Assembly: GCA_046484285.1 (NCBI GenBank)
Contig: JAWOBP010000221.1
Span: 1 to 26,251 of the forward strand
Direction: 5' to 3'
DNA from: CAZHCG01 sp046484285
Lineage (GTDB): Bacteria > Myxococcota_A > Polyangia > JAAYKL01
Length of the DNA stretch: 26,251 nucleotides
In this document: in pieces, positions 1-7,427 of the stretch
Position numbering within the stretch: the first letter of the stretch is position 1
How the letters are laid out: the number at the start of each line of letters is the position of its first letter
Program-made: the position numbers and the translations under genes
Notes under the pieces: generated by a model
Database searches by the model: none
Told to the model about the DNA's origin: nothing
What the model saw: the letters and a program-made list of their open reading frames with translations, nothing else

Positions 1-60
1 CCGGGGACCTACCCGCCGTCCTCGCTGTGGCCGGTGGGAGCCCCGGCCGCGCCCTGCTGA
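1..60 (+). CDS. 3' end of a repeat-borne ORF of unknown function (partial)
   Basis: Only the last 19 codons are in the window, reading PGTYPPSSLWPVGAPAAPC and then TGA at 58-60. The same C-terminus, residue for residue, ends the partial ORF on the minus strand at 26020-26251. The two copies converge on the interior of the window. The protein may belong to a mobile element, because it is repeated and its 3' flank is conserved, but no transposase motif is visible in this tail. Confidence 0.55.
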   Translation, partial: PGTYPPSSLWPVGAPAAPC

Positions 61-347
61 GGCGAGCCCGAATCGAGACCGAGGCAAGGACGAAGAGCGC
101 AGGCGAGCCGAAAAGCGGACGCCCGGCGCACCGCTGCGTCTTTTCGAGCGATCATTGTCGGAAAAGCGGCAGGCGGGGCGGCGCGGCGAGCGGAATCCCG
201 GACGATTCCCGGCCGAAAAGGTCGAACGAAGCCGGCTGTTCCGGTTTGGCTGCCGAGCACGCACTGCGAAAACAGCAAACCGTCGAGAAGGGTCAGAGCC
301 AACTCCAGAATCAACAATGATTACAATTCGATCCGTATAGCCCCAAA
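1..347 (+). repeat. Left copy of a 347-bp inverted repeat
   Basis: This stretch matches the reverse complement of 25733-26079 over its whole length, with about eight substitutions and no gaps by manual alignment. The match stops sharply after CCCCAAA at 341-347. It includes the last 19 codons of an ORF (1-60) and about 287 bp of non-coding sequence after it. The copy probably continues to the left beyond the window. It looks like the 3' end of a multicopy element; no family was recognised. Confidence 0.93.
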
Positions 348-478
348 AGATGGTAGGGTGATTCTGTTCCCCCTCATTTTCGTTTTCCCCTGTCGTGGAT
401 CGCCGGTTCCTCCGGTCATCGTAGCGCCGCAGCCGATCCTGTGAAAGCCCGGAAAAACGAAAAGCCCGACACCGATGC

Positions 479-1411
479 TCAGCGGCCGGAATCCGCGGTC
501 GGGGCGTCGTCGGCGGGGACTCCCTTCTTCATCACTATCAGGTAGGAGCCCGGCCCTCTCTCGATCAGCAGGGTCTTGTCGGGCGAGGCCTTCTCGATCG
601 CCAGCTCGTACCACGGCTCCTCGCGGGAGGACTCGCCCGCCTCGACGAACTCCGGGACCAGCACGTCCACCTCGACCAGCCCGCCCTTCAGCTCGCGGCG
701 CAGCTCGGGCGCGAAGGTAAACCCGGCGAAGTCCTCGGGCGGGTGCAGGTCGTTGTGGATCTCTCCGCCGAAGACCGCCACCAGCCCGCGCCGGCCCGCG
801 TCGCTCGCCCCGCGGCCGAGCACCTCCCGCGCCTTGGTGCCCAGCCTGTCCGCGACCAGCTCCAGCATCGCGGCGTAGTCCAGGCCGCCGTCTCGGTGGA
901 TCCTGCGGTAGTCCTCGCAGCTCATCTGCAGGATGTGGGGCCGCACGCCCAGCTCCTTTGCCCTGCTCAGCAGCTCGATGTTCTCGTCCTCGGTCTCGTC
1001 CGGACGGCGCGAGACACGCTCCACCTCGGAGACGACCCGCTTCTCCTCCTCGCCGCAGTCGCCCTCGCTGACCCAGGCCTCGACCACCAAATCCGAGGTG
1101 CGATCGGCGATCGCGGGCAGCAGCTCGGAGGCGAAGCGCTCGATCGTGGAGCGCACGCCGGCGGTCTCGTGCGTCTGGTGCAGCTCTCCGAAGGCGATCA
1201 GGCGCGGGCTCTTTTCGGCCAGGACCGCCTCCAGCGCGGCGACCGCGCTGGGGTAGTAGTGGTGGGGCAGCTCGGCCGGCGGTTCCTTCTCCAGGGCCGC
1301 GGCTCTTTCGGCGGCCGCGGAGCGCCGCTCTGCCGGCCCGGAGCGTCCATCTCCACAGCCCAGAGCGATCAGCCCGGCCAAAGCGACCACCGCCGGCAGC
1401 CGAGCTTGCAT
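479..1411 (-). CDS. Lipoprotein with EreA/ChaN (TIKI-like) domain features
   Basis: This 310-residue protein has a type II signal peptide with lipobox LGC at Cys19, so it is probably a membrane-anchored lipoprotein. After a charged linker the body holds FGELHQTHE (residues 74-82) and a second FGGEIHND (about 214-221). Paired GE-H motifs of this kind are typical of the erythromycin-esterase/ChaN/TraB-TIKI superfamily, whose members include heme-binding proteins and metalloproteases. That assignment rests on motifs only and the substrate is unknown. The start ATG overlaps the stop of the upstream propeller gene by one base (TGATG), which implies translational coupling. The 130 bp between its stop and the repeat at 347 shows no gene. 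Confidence 0.85.
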   Translation of the reverse strand: MQARLPAVVALAGLIALGCGDGRSGPAERRSAAAERAAALEKEPPAELPHHYYPSAVAALEAVLAEKSPRLIAFGELHQTHETAGVRSTIERFASELLPAIADRTSDLVVEAWVSEGDCGEEEKRVVSEVERVSRRPDETEDENIELLSRAKELGVRPHILQMSCEDYRRIHRDGGLDYAAMLELVADRLGTKAREVLGRGASDAGRRGLVAVFGGEIHNDLHPPEDFAGFTFAPELRRELKGGLVEVDVLVPEFVEAGESSREEPWYELAIEKASPDKTLLIERGPGSYLIVMKKGVPADDAPTADSGR

Positions 1412-2811
1412 CAGAGCCCGCCTATCGTGATGCTATGCTGGCCGGTCGCCAGCTCGAAGACGTGCAGCGCGATTCCGATCGAGGCGAACACCTGCCGGTC
1501 CGAGGCGGTCACGGCCCAGACCTGGCCGGTGTCCGAGGAAGGAATCGCCACGTCCCACAGGTTGCGCCCGCTCGCGACGTCGAGCGCGGCCAACCGCCAG
1601 CCGCTCTGCCGGCCGGCGGTCTGGTAGGGAGCGACCAGGCGGCCGACCGAGATCGTCGCCGCGTCGGGAGCGCCGGGGCGCACGGTCATCGGGTCGACCG
1701 CCGGGATCGCGGTCATCCAGCGCGGAGAGACCTCGGGCTTGTTCATCCAGCTCGACTTGGGCGGGCGGCGACGGCGACGCCGCTTGCCCTTCTTCTTGCC
1801 CTTGCCGCTGTCGTCTTCGGGGCGCGGCGGAGCATAGGCCGCGGCCATCGGGACCGCGGTTCCGGGGTGCTTGCCGCCCAGCGCCACGTAGGTACTAGAG
1901 CCGAAGTCGACCGCGACGCTGTCTACGTTCATTCCTTCGATGATCGGTTGCACGATCTCGTTGTCGAAGGTGTCGCCGCCGGTCACGACGCGCGGCCCGC
2001 GGCCGGGCACGTCCGTCCACAGCCCGCCGCACTGTCCGTCGTCCTCGACCTCGCCGCCGGGACTGGTCTGACCGGTGGACGGGTCGACCAGCAACTGCTG
2101 CTCGTCCTTCTTCTCCACGCGCACCCAGCCGCCTCCGGCCCCACAGAATCTCTCGACCCGCTCGCCGAGCGGAACGCTCCAGGCCTGAGCGCCGTTGCCG
2201 GTCGAGTACGCCTTCAGCACTCCGGTGGAGTCGGCGACCAGCAGCTTGTCCCCGGCCAGCGCGGCGCGGCACTTGCTCGCGCGCGAGCTGTCGCCGACGC
2301 TGGGGGTCTGCCACAGGCGGCGTCCGGAGACGGCGTCGAAGGCCGCAACGTGGTTGGTCGTTCCGTCGTCTAGGAAACGCACCCAGCCGATCGGGTCGGC
2401 CACGCCGTCGCCGGTCAGGTCGGCCAGCATCGCCTGTCTGTTGCCGACCCACTGCATCCGCTCTCCCGCGAGCTGCCCGGCGCCGGAGGAGAGCCCGTCC
2501 CCCAAGCCGTCCAGTCCCATGCCCTTTAGCATCGGGATCAGCACGCCGCCCATCGAGCTGAGACCGATGAAGACCGGCAGCACGATCCACAGCCAGGTCA
2601 GCGAAGCGCCGCTGTTGACTTTGATCACCGGCTGCGCGGGCGCGCCGGCCGGTTGCGGAGGCGGAGGAGCCTGCCGTGCGGCCTTTTTCTTGTCCTCGAC
2701 GCGCGAGGTGGTCCCGCAGTACTCGCAACGCGCTTCGCTCTGGTTGGGATCGACCTCGAGCCTGGCCCCGCACTCGGGACACTTGGCGGTTCTGAGCCTT
2801 ACCTTCGCCAT
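1411..2811 (-). CDS. Zinc-ribbon, single-TM protein with PQQ-like beta-propeller
   Basis: The protein is 466 residues long. The ATG at 2811 follows a clear GGAGGAG ribosome site and opens directly onto a zinc ribbon with Cys11, Cys14, Cys29 and Cys32 (CPEC and CEYC). A Pro/Ala-rich linker leads to one membrane segment (about 71-97). The rest is a propeller with recurring SGRRLWQT, GNGAQAWSVP and SGRNLWDV blades, which resemble PQQ/WD-type repeats. An Asp-containing DLTGDGVADP stretch looks like an FG-GAP/calcium loop. A basic low-complexity run (KGKKKGKRRRRRR) interrupts the propeller. The likely topology is a cytoplasmic zinc ribbon with the propeller outside the membrane. It heads a two-gene unit with the lipoprotein at 479-1411. 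Its function is unknown. Confidence 0.88.
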   Translation of the reverse strand: MAKVRLRTAKCPECGARLEVDPNQSEARCEYCGTTSRVEDKKKAARQAPPPPQPAGAPAQPVIKVNSGASLTWLWIVLPVFIGLSSMGGVLIPMLKGMGLDGLGDGLSSGAGQLAGERMQWVGNRQAMLADLTGDGVADPIGWVRFLDDGTTNHVAAFDAVSGRRLWQTPSVGDSSRASKCRAALAGDKLLVADSTGVLKAYSTGNGAQAWSVPLGERVERFCGAGGGWVRVEKKDEQQLLVDPSTGQTSPGGEVEDDGQCGGLWTDVPGRGPRVVTGGDTFDNEIVQPIIEGMNVDSVAVDFGSSTYVALGGKHPGTAVPMAAAYAPPRPEDDSGKGKKKGKRRRRRRPPKSSWMNKPEVSPRWMTAIPAVDPMTVRPGAPDAATISVGRLVAPYQTAGRQSGWRLAALDVASGRNLWDVAIPSSDTGQVWAVTASDRQVFASIGIALHVFELATGQHSITIGGL

Positions 2812-2850
2812 CGGTCTCCTCCGTCGGGCAGTCTTACGACAGTCGGCCGC

Positions 2851-2879
2851 ATCATACCGGATCCCACTGCCGGTGACAG
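2851..2879 (-). promoter_or_regulatory. Candidate sigma70 promoter for the zinc-ribbon/propeller gene
   Basis: On the minus strand, CTGTCA (2879-2874) and TATGAT (2856-2851) are separated by 17 bp. Transcription would begin near 2844, about 33 nt before the ATG at 2811 and just upstream of the GGAGGAG ribosome site. The call is based on consensus matching only. Confidence 0.4.
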
Positions 2880-2911
2880 CCGAGAAGAGATCGAGACCGT
2901 CGAGCGTCGCC

Positions 2912-2941
2912 TTGACCAGATATCGACAGCGGGCGTCTGAT
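2912..2941 (+). promoter_or_regulatory. Candidate sigma70 promoter for the L-2-hydroxyglutarate oxidase gene
   Basis: TTGACC (2912-2917) and TCTGAT (2936-2941) are separated by 18 bp and lie just upstream of the GTG start at 2970. Together with the candidate at 2851-2879 it would make a divergent promoter region. This is a weak consensus call. Confidence 0.3.
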
Positions 2942-2969
2942 CTGCAAAAATCCGTTTTTGGGAGAGGTC

Positions 2970-4181
2970 GTGGGCGAATCCAAACCATACGACATCGCGA
3001 TTGTGGGCGGCGGGATCGTCGGTCTGGCCACGGCGTTGGCGCTGGTCGAGCGCGGCGGCGCGCGGGTCGTGCTGCTCGAAGCCGAAGAGAGGATCGCCGC
3101 CCACCAGACGGGACACAACTCGGGGGTGATCCACTCCGGGCTGTACTACCGGCCCGGCTCGCTCAAGGCGCGCAACTGCGCATCCGGCAGGGAGGCGCTC
3201 TACCGATTCTGCGAAAAACGCGGCGTGCCCTGCGAGCGCTGCGGCAAGCTGGTGGTGGCCACGCGCCCGGAGGAGATCCCGCAGCTGGACGAGCTGGAGC
3301 GCCGCGGACGCGAGAACGGTCTCGACGGGCTGCGGCGGCTGGCGCCCGAGCAGGTGCGCGAGCGCGAGCCACACGTGGCCTGCATCGATGCGCTGCTGGT
3401 ACCGCAGACGGGTATCGTGAGCTTCGAGGTCGTGAGCGAAGAGATCGCCGAGGCGGCGCGCGAGGGGGGCGCCGAGCTGCGGCTGGGGACGCGGGTCTTC
3501 GCCGCTCTACGGAACGGGCCCGAGCTGGTGATCGAGACCTCGCGAGGCGAGCTGCGCGCGCGGCACCTCGTCGGCTGCGCCGGTCTGCAGAGCGATCGCC
3601 TCGCGCGGGCCTGCGGAGTGGAGCCGGGGCTACGGATCGTGCCGTTCCGCGGCGAGTACTTCGAGCTCGTGCCCGAGAGGAGGGGGCTGGTCAAAGATCT
3701 GGTCTACCCGGTTCCCGACCCGCGCTTTCCTTTCCTGGGAGCACACTTCACGCGCATGATCGATGGAAGGGTCGAGGCCGGCCCCAACGCGGTGCTGGCG
3801 CTGGCGCGCGAGGGCTACCGGCGATTCTCGATCTCGGCGCGCGACGTTCTTTCGTTTTGCCTCTACCCGGGCTTCTGGAAGCTGGCGCTGCGCTACTGGA
3901 AAACGGGTCTTGCCGAGATCCGGCGCTCGCTTTCCAAGAGGGCTTTCGTCGCAGCGCTGAAAAAGATGCTGCCCGAGATAGAGACCGCGGACGTGCGCCG
4001 GGCGAAAGCCGGAATCCGCGCCCAGGCGCTGGAGCCGGGCGGAGGGCTGAGCGACGACTTTCGCATCGTGGAGGCCCGGGGGATGATCCACGTGCTGAAC
4101 GCCCCCTCGCCGGCGGCCACCGCCGCGCTGGAGATAGGGCGCGATATAGCAAAGAGGGCAGACAGCAGCTTCGAGCTGTGA
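2970..4181 (+). CDS. lhgO: L-2-hydroxyglutarate oxidase (LhgO/YgaF-like FAD protein)
   Basis: This 403-residue FAD-dependent oxidoreductase belongs to the DAO family. LhgO enzymes oxidise L-2-hydroxyglutarate to 2-oxoglutarate at the membrane and pass the electrons to quinones. The N-terminus carries the dinucleotide-binding motif IAIVGGGIVGLATA (about residues 9-22), then the family hallmark HQTGHNSGVIHSGLYY. The C-terminus has the conserved GIRAQ and NAPSPAATAALEIG segments. The length is normal for the family. The GTG at 2970 is preferred because GGGAGAG sits five bases before it; a TTG at 2958 would add four residues. It stands alone, divergent from the propeller gene and followed by tRNA-Thr. 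It probably recovers carbon from promiscuous dehydrogenase side products. Confidence 0.92.
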   Translation: MGESKPYDIAIVGGGIVGLATALALVERGGARVVLLEAEERIAAHQTGHNSGVIHSGLYYRPGSLKARNCASGREALYRFCEKRGVPCERCGKLVVATRPEEIPQLDELERRGRENGLDGLRRLAPEQVREREPHVACIDALLVPQTGIVSFEVVSEEIAEAAREGGAELRLGTRVFAALRNGPELVIETSRGELRARHLVGCAGLQSDRLARACGVEPGLRIVPFRGEYFELVPERRGLVKDLVYPVPDPRFPFLGAHFTRMIDGRVEAGPNAVLALAREGYRRFSISARDVLSFCLYPGFWKLALRYWKTGLAEIRRSLSKRAFVAALKKMLPEIETADVRRAKAGIRAQALEPGGGLSDDFRIVEARGMIHVLNAPSPAATAALEIGRDIAKRADSSFEL

Positions 4182-4210
4182 GCCGGCAGCCGCGACCGCC
4201 ACGCCCGCGC

Positions 4211-4238
4211 TTGACATAGAACGGCGAGAGGGTAATTT
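4211..4238 (+). promoter_or_regulatory. Sigma70-type promoter of tRNA-Thr
   Basis: A perfect -35 box TTGACA (4211-4216) is followed after 16 bp by TAATTT (4233-4238). The predicted start near 4245 is about 35 nt before the tRNA, and no other gene begins there. Confidence 0.6.
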
Positions 4239-4279
4239 CCCCCCTTGCCGCGCGAGCCGCAGAGCAAAGGCGCGAGCGG

Positions 4280-4352
4280 GCCAACATAGCTCAGCTGGTA
4301 GAGCAGCTGATTCGTAATCAGCAGGTCAGCGGTTCGAGTCCGCTTGTTGGCT
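4280..4352 (+). tRNA. tRNA-Thr (anticodon CGT)
   Basis: A full cloverleaf can be drawn by eye. The acceptor stem is GCCAACA/TGTTGGC, the D arm GCTC..GAGC, the anticodon stem GCTGA/TCAGC with loop TTCGTAA (anticodon CGT, reading ACG), and the T arm AGCGG/CCGCT around TTCGAGT. The discriminator base is T and CCA is not encoded. A consensus promoter lies upstream and a hairpin with a T-run follows nine bases after the end. Confidence 0.97.
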
Positions 4353-4360
4353 CAAGGAGG

Positions 4361-4394
4361 GGCCCGGGAATCCAGGCGGTTCCCGGGCCTTTTT
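4361..4394 (+). terminator. Rho-independent terminator after tRNA-Thr
   Basis: A 10-bp perfect stem GGCCCGGGAA/TTCCCGGGCC (4361-4370 and 4380-4389) with a 9-nt loop is followed by TTTTT. It begins nine bases after the tRNA and ends well before the lipoprotein start at 4500. Confidence 0.92.
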
Positions 4395-4499
4395 GCGTCG
4401 GGGTGGGGACTGGACGACGAAATCTCTTGTTGTTGTGCGCGCGCGGCGGCTGCACTAGAATTCTTCGAGAGGTCTGATTTACCCGAAGGGAGGGACGAG

Positions 4500-5270
4500 A
4501 TGATTGACAGAATTGCTTTGCTTGTCTTGGTAGTGCCGGGGCTGGCGCTCTGTGTGGCGCTCGGTGCCTGCGGCGGCGACGACGGTTCCGGCGGCGGCGA
4601 CGCGGACAGCGACGCGGACACCGACGCGGACACGGACGCGGACACCGACGCCGACACGGACACGGACACCGACGCCGACACGGACACGGATACCGACACC
4701 GACACGGACGGCGACACGGACACGGATACCGACACCGACACGGACGGCGACACGGACGCGGATACCGACACCGACACGGACACGGATACCGACACGGATA
4801 CGGATACCGACACCTGCACTGAGCTCGATCCGTACTGCTGCACCGAGGAATGCCCCTGCCAGGCCAACGGGACTCGCTGCGTCTACCCGGAGGGCCTGGG
4901 CAACCTGGGGGTCTGCAAGGATCTGATCTCGACCGAGGGCGAGTGCTGGGACCTGGAGGATTGCGGGTACGGCCAGGCCTGCGACGGGGCCGTGATCTGT
5001 CCTTGCGGAATGGACTGCACCGTCGAGGACTCTCCGGGCAGCTGCGTCGGAATCGGCGGCAGCTGCTGCGACAACGACGAAGTCGATCCGGGCTGCAGCG
5101 AGGGCTACTTCTGCATGGAGCTCGACAACGAGGACACCTGCCACATCGAGCTCGATCCGCCGTATTGCTGGAGCGATGACGACTGCTCCGGCGGAACGTG
5201 CGCGGACCTCCAGGTCTGCTCGTGCATGGTGGACTGCATGTCCAACCCCGGAATCTGCTCCTACGAGTGA
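4500..5270 (+). CDS. Cys-rich lipoprotein with Asp-Thr repeat tether
   Basis: The 256-residue product starts at ATG 4500 behind a GGGAGG ribosome site; a longer frame back to 4344 would overlap the tRNA and is rejected. The signal peptide ends at lipobox LGAC with Cys24. Residues about 34-105 are an unbroken Asp-X alternation, X being Thr, Ala, Ser or Gly, encoded by a 6-nt repeat. The head domain (about 106-256) is packed with cysteines arranged as small CxC, CC and CxxxC groups, for example DPYCCTEECPC and SCCDNDEVDPGC. This suggests a disulfide-rich EGF-like or knottin-like fold exposed on the cell surface. No enzyme motif is seen. It converges with the minus-strand choice-of-anchor gene 18 bp downstream. 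Confidence 0.88.
   Translation: MIDRIALLVLVVPGLALCVALGACGGDDGSGGGDADSDADTDADTDADTDADTDTDTDADTDTDTDTDTDGDTDTDTDTDTDGDTDADTDTDTDTDTDTDTDTDTCTELDPYCCTEECPCQANGTRCVYPEGLGNLGVCKDLISTEGECWDLEDCGYGQACDGAVICPCGMDCTVEDSPGSCVGIGGSCCDNDEVDPGCSEGYFCMELDNEDTCHIELDPPYCWSDDDCSGGTCADLQVCSCMVDCMSNPGICSYE
4599..4814 (+). repeat. Hexanucleotide (GACNNN) repeat coding an Asp-X tether
   Basis: Thirty-six successive 6-nt units of GAC (or GAT) plus an ACG, ACC, GCG, GGC or AGC codon encode Asp-Thr/Ala/Gly/Ser. Larger units recur within it, for example GACACGGACGGCGACACGGA appears twice. It lies wholly inside the lipoprotein gene. Confidence 0.9.
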
Positions 5271-5288
5271 GTCACCGGGATCCGGGCG

Positions 5289-6413
5289 TCACTCGACGAC
5301 GACCGTCCCCTGATCGGGCGTGGCCAGGAACTCGAAGGCGTCCAAGACAGCCTCCGAGTCGAAGATGCCGTCCTCGGTGTCGTGCAGGTGGAAGGTCAGC
5401 GAGAAGACCTCGGAGCCCTCGATCGGCCAGGCCGTCTGCAGCCAGCCGGTGGAGCTGCCGTGCTCCGGGCCGTCCTCCAGCGACTGGCTGCACTCGTAGC
5501 CGGTCCCCGAGATGTCGGTCCCCACGTCCCACGAGTAGCCCTCGGGGCAGCCGTTGTACCAGCAGCAGTCGCTGTAGGCCGAGTTGACCGCGATGTAGCA
5601 GTAGGGCTCGTCCTCGACGCAGCCCGGGTCACCTGCGCCGCAGACGAAGTCGACGTACTGATCCGGCTCGCGGCAGTCGGTGAAGTTGATCACGGTCGGA
5701 GAGCCGGCGTTGGTGCTGCCGGCCTCGATCACCGCGTAGAAGCGATCGTTGTAATCCGAACCAATGTAGTCGTCGTACTCCTCGGAAAAGAAGACGTACT
5801 TGAAACGAAAGGCCTGCGCCTCCTCGGGCGCTCGCAAAAGAAGGCTCCACTGGACGGCGTCGTGGATGTCCACCTCGCCGTCTTGCGAAAAAGGGTCGGT
5901 CGCGTCGACGCTGTAATCGTCGCAGCTGACCGAGTGCTCGGTTCCCTCGGCCGGTCCGGTCGCCATCAGCGCGTACGATTCACCCAGCGCCGGAGCCAGG
6001 TCGTTGCTCGCCGAGCCGAAGCGCTCCACCGCCTCGTAGGTGTCCTCGAGGGTGCAGCTCTCGTTGAGGCCGGTCAGCGCCTGGTAGCCGGAGTCGAGCA
6101 GCACCTCCTCGTCGCAAAGATCGAGCGCGCAGGCCATCTGCTCCAGGCTCGAGCCGACCGCCGGGCAATCGGAGCAGTCCTGCTCGATCACCTCGGGTCC
6201 GGCGTCCGGTCCGCCGTCGATCACGATCCCGGTCTCGCTGTCGCTGTCCGTCTCGGAGTCGCTGCCGCTGCAGGTCTCGGAGTCGCTGTCGCCGCCGGCG
6301 GAAGCGGTATTGCCGGCGTCGAGCTCATGCTTGCTGGCACCCTGGTCCGCCGGAGCGCAGCCCCAGCCGGACGCGGCCAGCGCAAGGGCGATGACGACGA
6401 GCAGAAAGCGCAC
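5289..6413 (-). CDS. Lipoprotein with choice-of-anchor L domain
   Basis: The protein has 374 residues. The GTG at 6413 is chosen because GGGAGG precedes it at good spacing and it gives a compact signal peptide with lipobox GWGC (Cys19); an ATG at 6446 would add 11 residues. A short Ser/Asp/Glu-rich stretch (about 36-60) follows. The body contains the segment FRFKYVFFSEEYDDYIGSD and NDRFYAVI, the signature of the choice-of-anchor L domain found in secreted bacterial proteins with variable C-terminal anchors. Here the anchor is an N-terminal lipid. Many paired cysteines (DCSDCP, SDCCWYNGC) suggest disulfides. The role is probably surface adhesion or matrix, which is inference. It is convergent with the Cys-rich lipoprotein gene. 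Confidence 0.88.
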   Translation of the reverse strand: MRFLLVVIALALAASGWGCAPADQGASKHELDAGNTASAGGDSDSETCSGSDSETDSDSETGIVIDGGPDAGPEVIEQDCSDCPAVGSSLEQMACALDLCDEEVLLDSGYQALTGLNESCTLEDTYEAVERFGSASNDLAPALGESYALMATGPAEGTEHSVSCDDYSVDATDPFSQDGEVDIHDAVQWSLLLRAPEEAQAFRFKYVFFSEEYDDYIGSDYNDRFYAVIEAGSTNAGSPTVINFTDCREPDQYVDFVCGAGDPGCVEDEPYCYIAVNSAYSDCCWYNGCPEGYSWDVGTDISGTGYECSQSLEDGPEHGSSTGWLQTAWPIEGSEVFSLTFHLHDTEDGIFDSEAVLDAFEFLATPDQGTVVVE

Positions 6414-6523
6414 GGAGAGCCTCCCGAATCTAGCTCCGACGATCATTGTGCCACAACCGCCGGCAATTCGCGACCCGACGGCGAAGCCGTCCACCGCACG
6501 AGCACAGTTGGGCGCCGCGCCGC

Positions 6524-6973
6524 TCACGGCTGTTGTATCAGCCCGTCCTTGCACAGGTGGGGGGAGGACAGCACGGTCTCGGCGTCGCACTTGGCGCCCT
6601 CCAACTCGGCCTTGAACAGGTTGGCCCCGTTCAGATCGGCCCCGCGCAGGTCGGCGCCGGGCAGCCGTGCTCCGCGCAGGTCGGCCTGGTAGAGGTTGAC
6701 TCCGCTCAGGTTCGCGCCCGCCAGGTCGGCCTGCATCAGGTTGGCCTTGTAGAGGTTGGAGCCGCTCAGGTCGGCCTCGCTCAGCCTGGCCTTGCTCAAT
6801 CTGGCGCGCGCCAGGTTGCTGTTCGGGATCTTCGCCCCGTCCAGGTCGGCCCCGCGAAGATCGGCCCCGGGCTCGAGGTCGTCCAGCAGGTCGGGCGGCT
6901 TCGAAGCATCCGAGCCGTCCCCGCATCCGAGCAGCAGCGTTCCGGCGAGCATGGCAGCGAGCATTCTGATCAT
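6524..6973 (-). CDS. Pentapeptide-repeat lipoprotein
   Basis: This 149-residue protein has a signal peptide with lipobox LLGC (Cys17). From about residue 35 to 125 it consists of pentapeptide repeats of the form A(D/N)LxG, such as GADLRGADLDGAK and ADLSGSNLYKANL, which fold as a right-handed quadrilateral beta-helix. A short tail with two cysteines (CDAETVLSSPHLC) closes the protein, probably as a disulfide cap. Pentapeptide proteins often act by mimicry or as scaffolds. The partner here is unknown, and a lipid anchor places this one in the membrane rather than on DNA gyrase. It is 110 bp upstream, on the same strand, of the choice-of-anchor L gene. Confidence 0.9.
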   Translation of the reverse strand: MIRMLAAMLAGTLLLGCGDGSDASKPPDLLDDLEPGADLRGADLDGAKIPNSNLARARLSKARLSEADLSGSNLYKANLMQADLAGANLSGVNLYQADLRGARLPGADLRGADLNGANLFKAELEGAKCDAETVLSSPHLCKDGLIQQP

Positions 6974-7427
6974 CGACGCCTCCGAATGAACGGGACTCTA
7001 CCGCAACGCGGCGAAAACCCATAGGCCGAAACCGCGCCCGCGCCGATCCATTTGGTTCGTCTTCAATAGTGGTGCTGAACGAGTCCCGCTTGTTTGTAGG
7101 CGGCAAGCTCGCCCGGGTGAGAGACTCATCCACGAGGAGCGGCTGAAGAACCCGGGCACGGGCAAGGATCGCTCCCAGCGTATCTGCATTGAGCGAAAAC
7201 GGCGACCAGGTGAACCTGCTGGCGGTCTCGAAAGAGCCGGCCTGGCGACTCGTCGAGATCATCACCGGCTTTCCCAACCCAGCACGGCGACGGCTCGACT
7301 TCTCCATCCGCCCGCGCTCCAGGAGGTCCCGAGAGGGAATGACATGCGATCTCGCCGGTGGTAGTCTCCTTTCGTCGGCGCCGCCGGTAGGCTCTTTCAT
7401 TCCATCCGGCGGCCCGGTGGAGACTAG
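6974..7427. other. 454-bp intergenic region, no supported gene
   Basis: This is the upstream region of both the pentapeptide lipoprotein (minus) and the acyl-CoA synthetase (plus). Short open frames cross it on both strands, and the plus frame at about 7186-7335 has codon use like real genes. However, it has no good start, ribosome site or recognised domain. It may be a decayed gene remnant. No convincing promoter pair or terminator was found. Confidence 0.5.

Noticed and set aside
4344..4499. Longer N-terminus for the Cys-rich lipoprotein
   Set aside because: The extension would overlap the tRNA end and the terminator and would bury the signal peptide; ATG 4500 has a good ribosome site.
4599..4814. 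CRISPR-like or structural repeat array
   Set aside because: The unit is 6 nt with no spacers and lies in frame inside a lipoprotein gene, so it is a coding repeat. The antisense Ser-Val repeat proteins are shadows.
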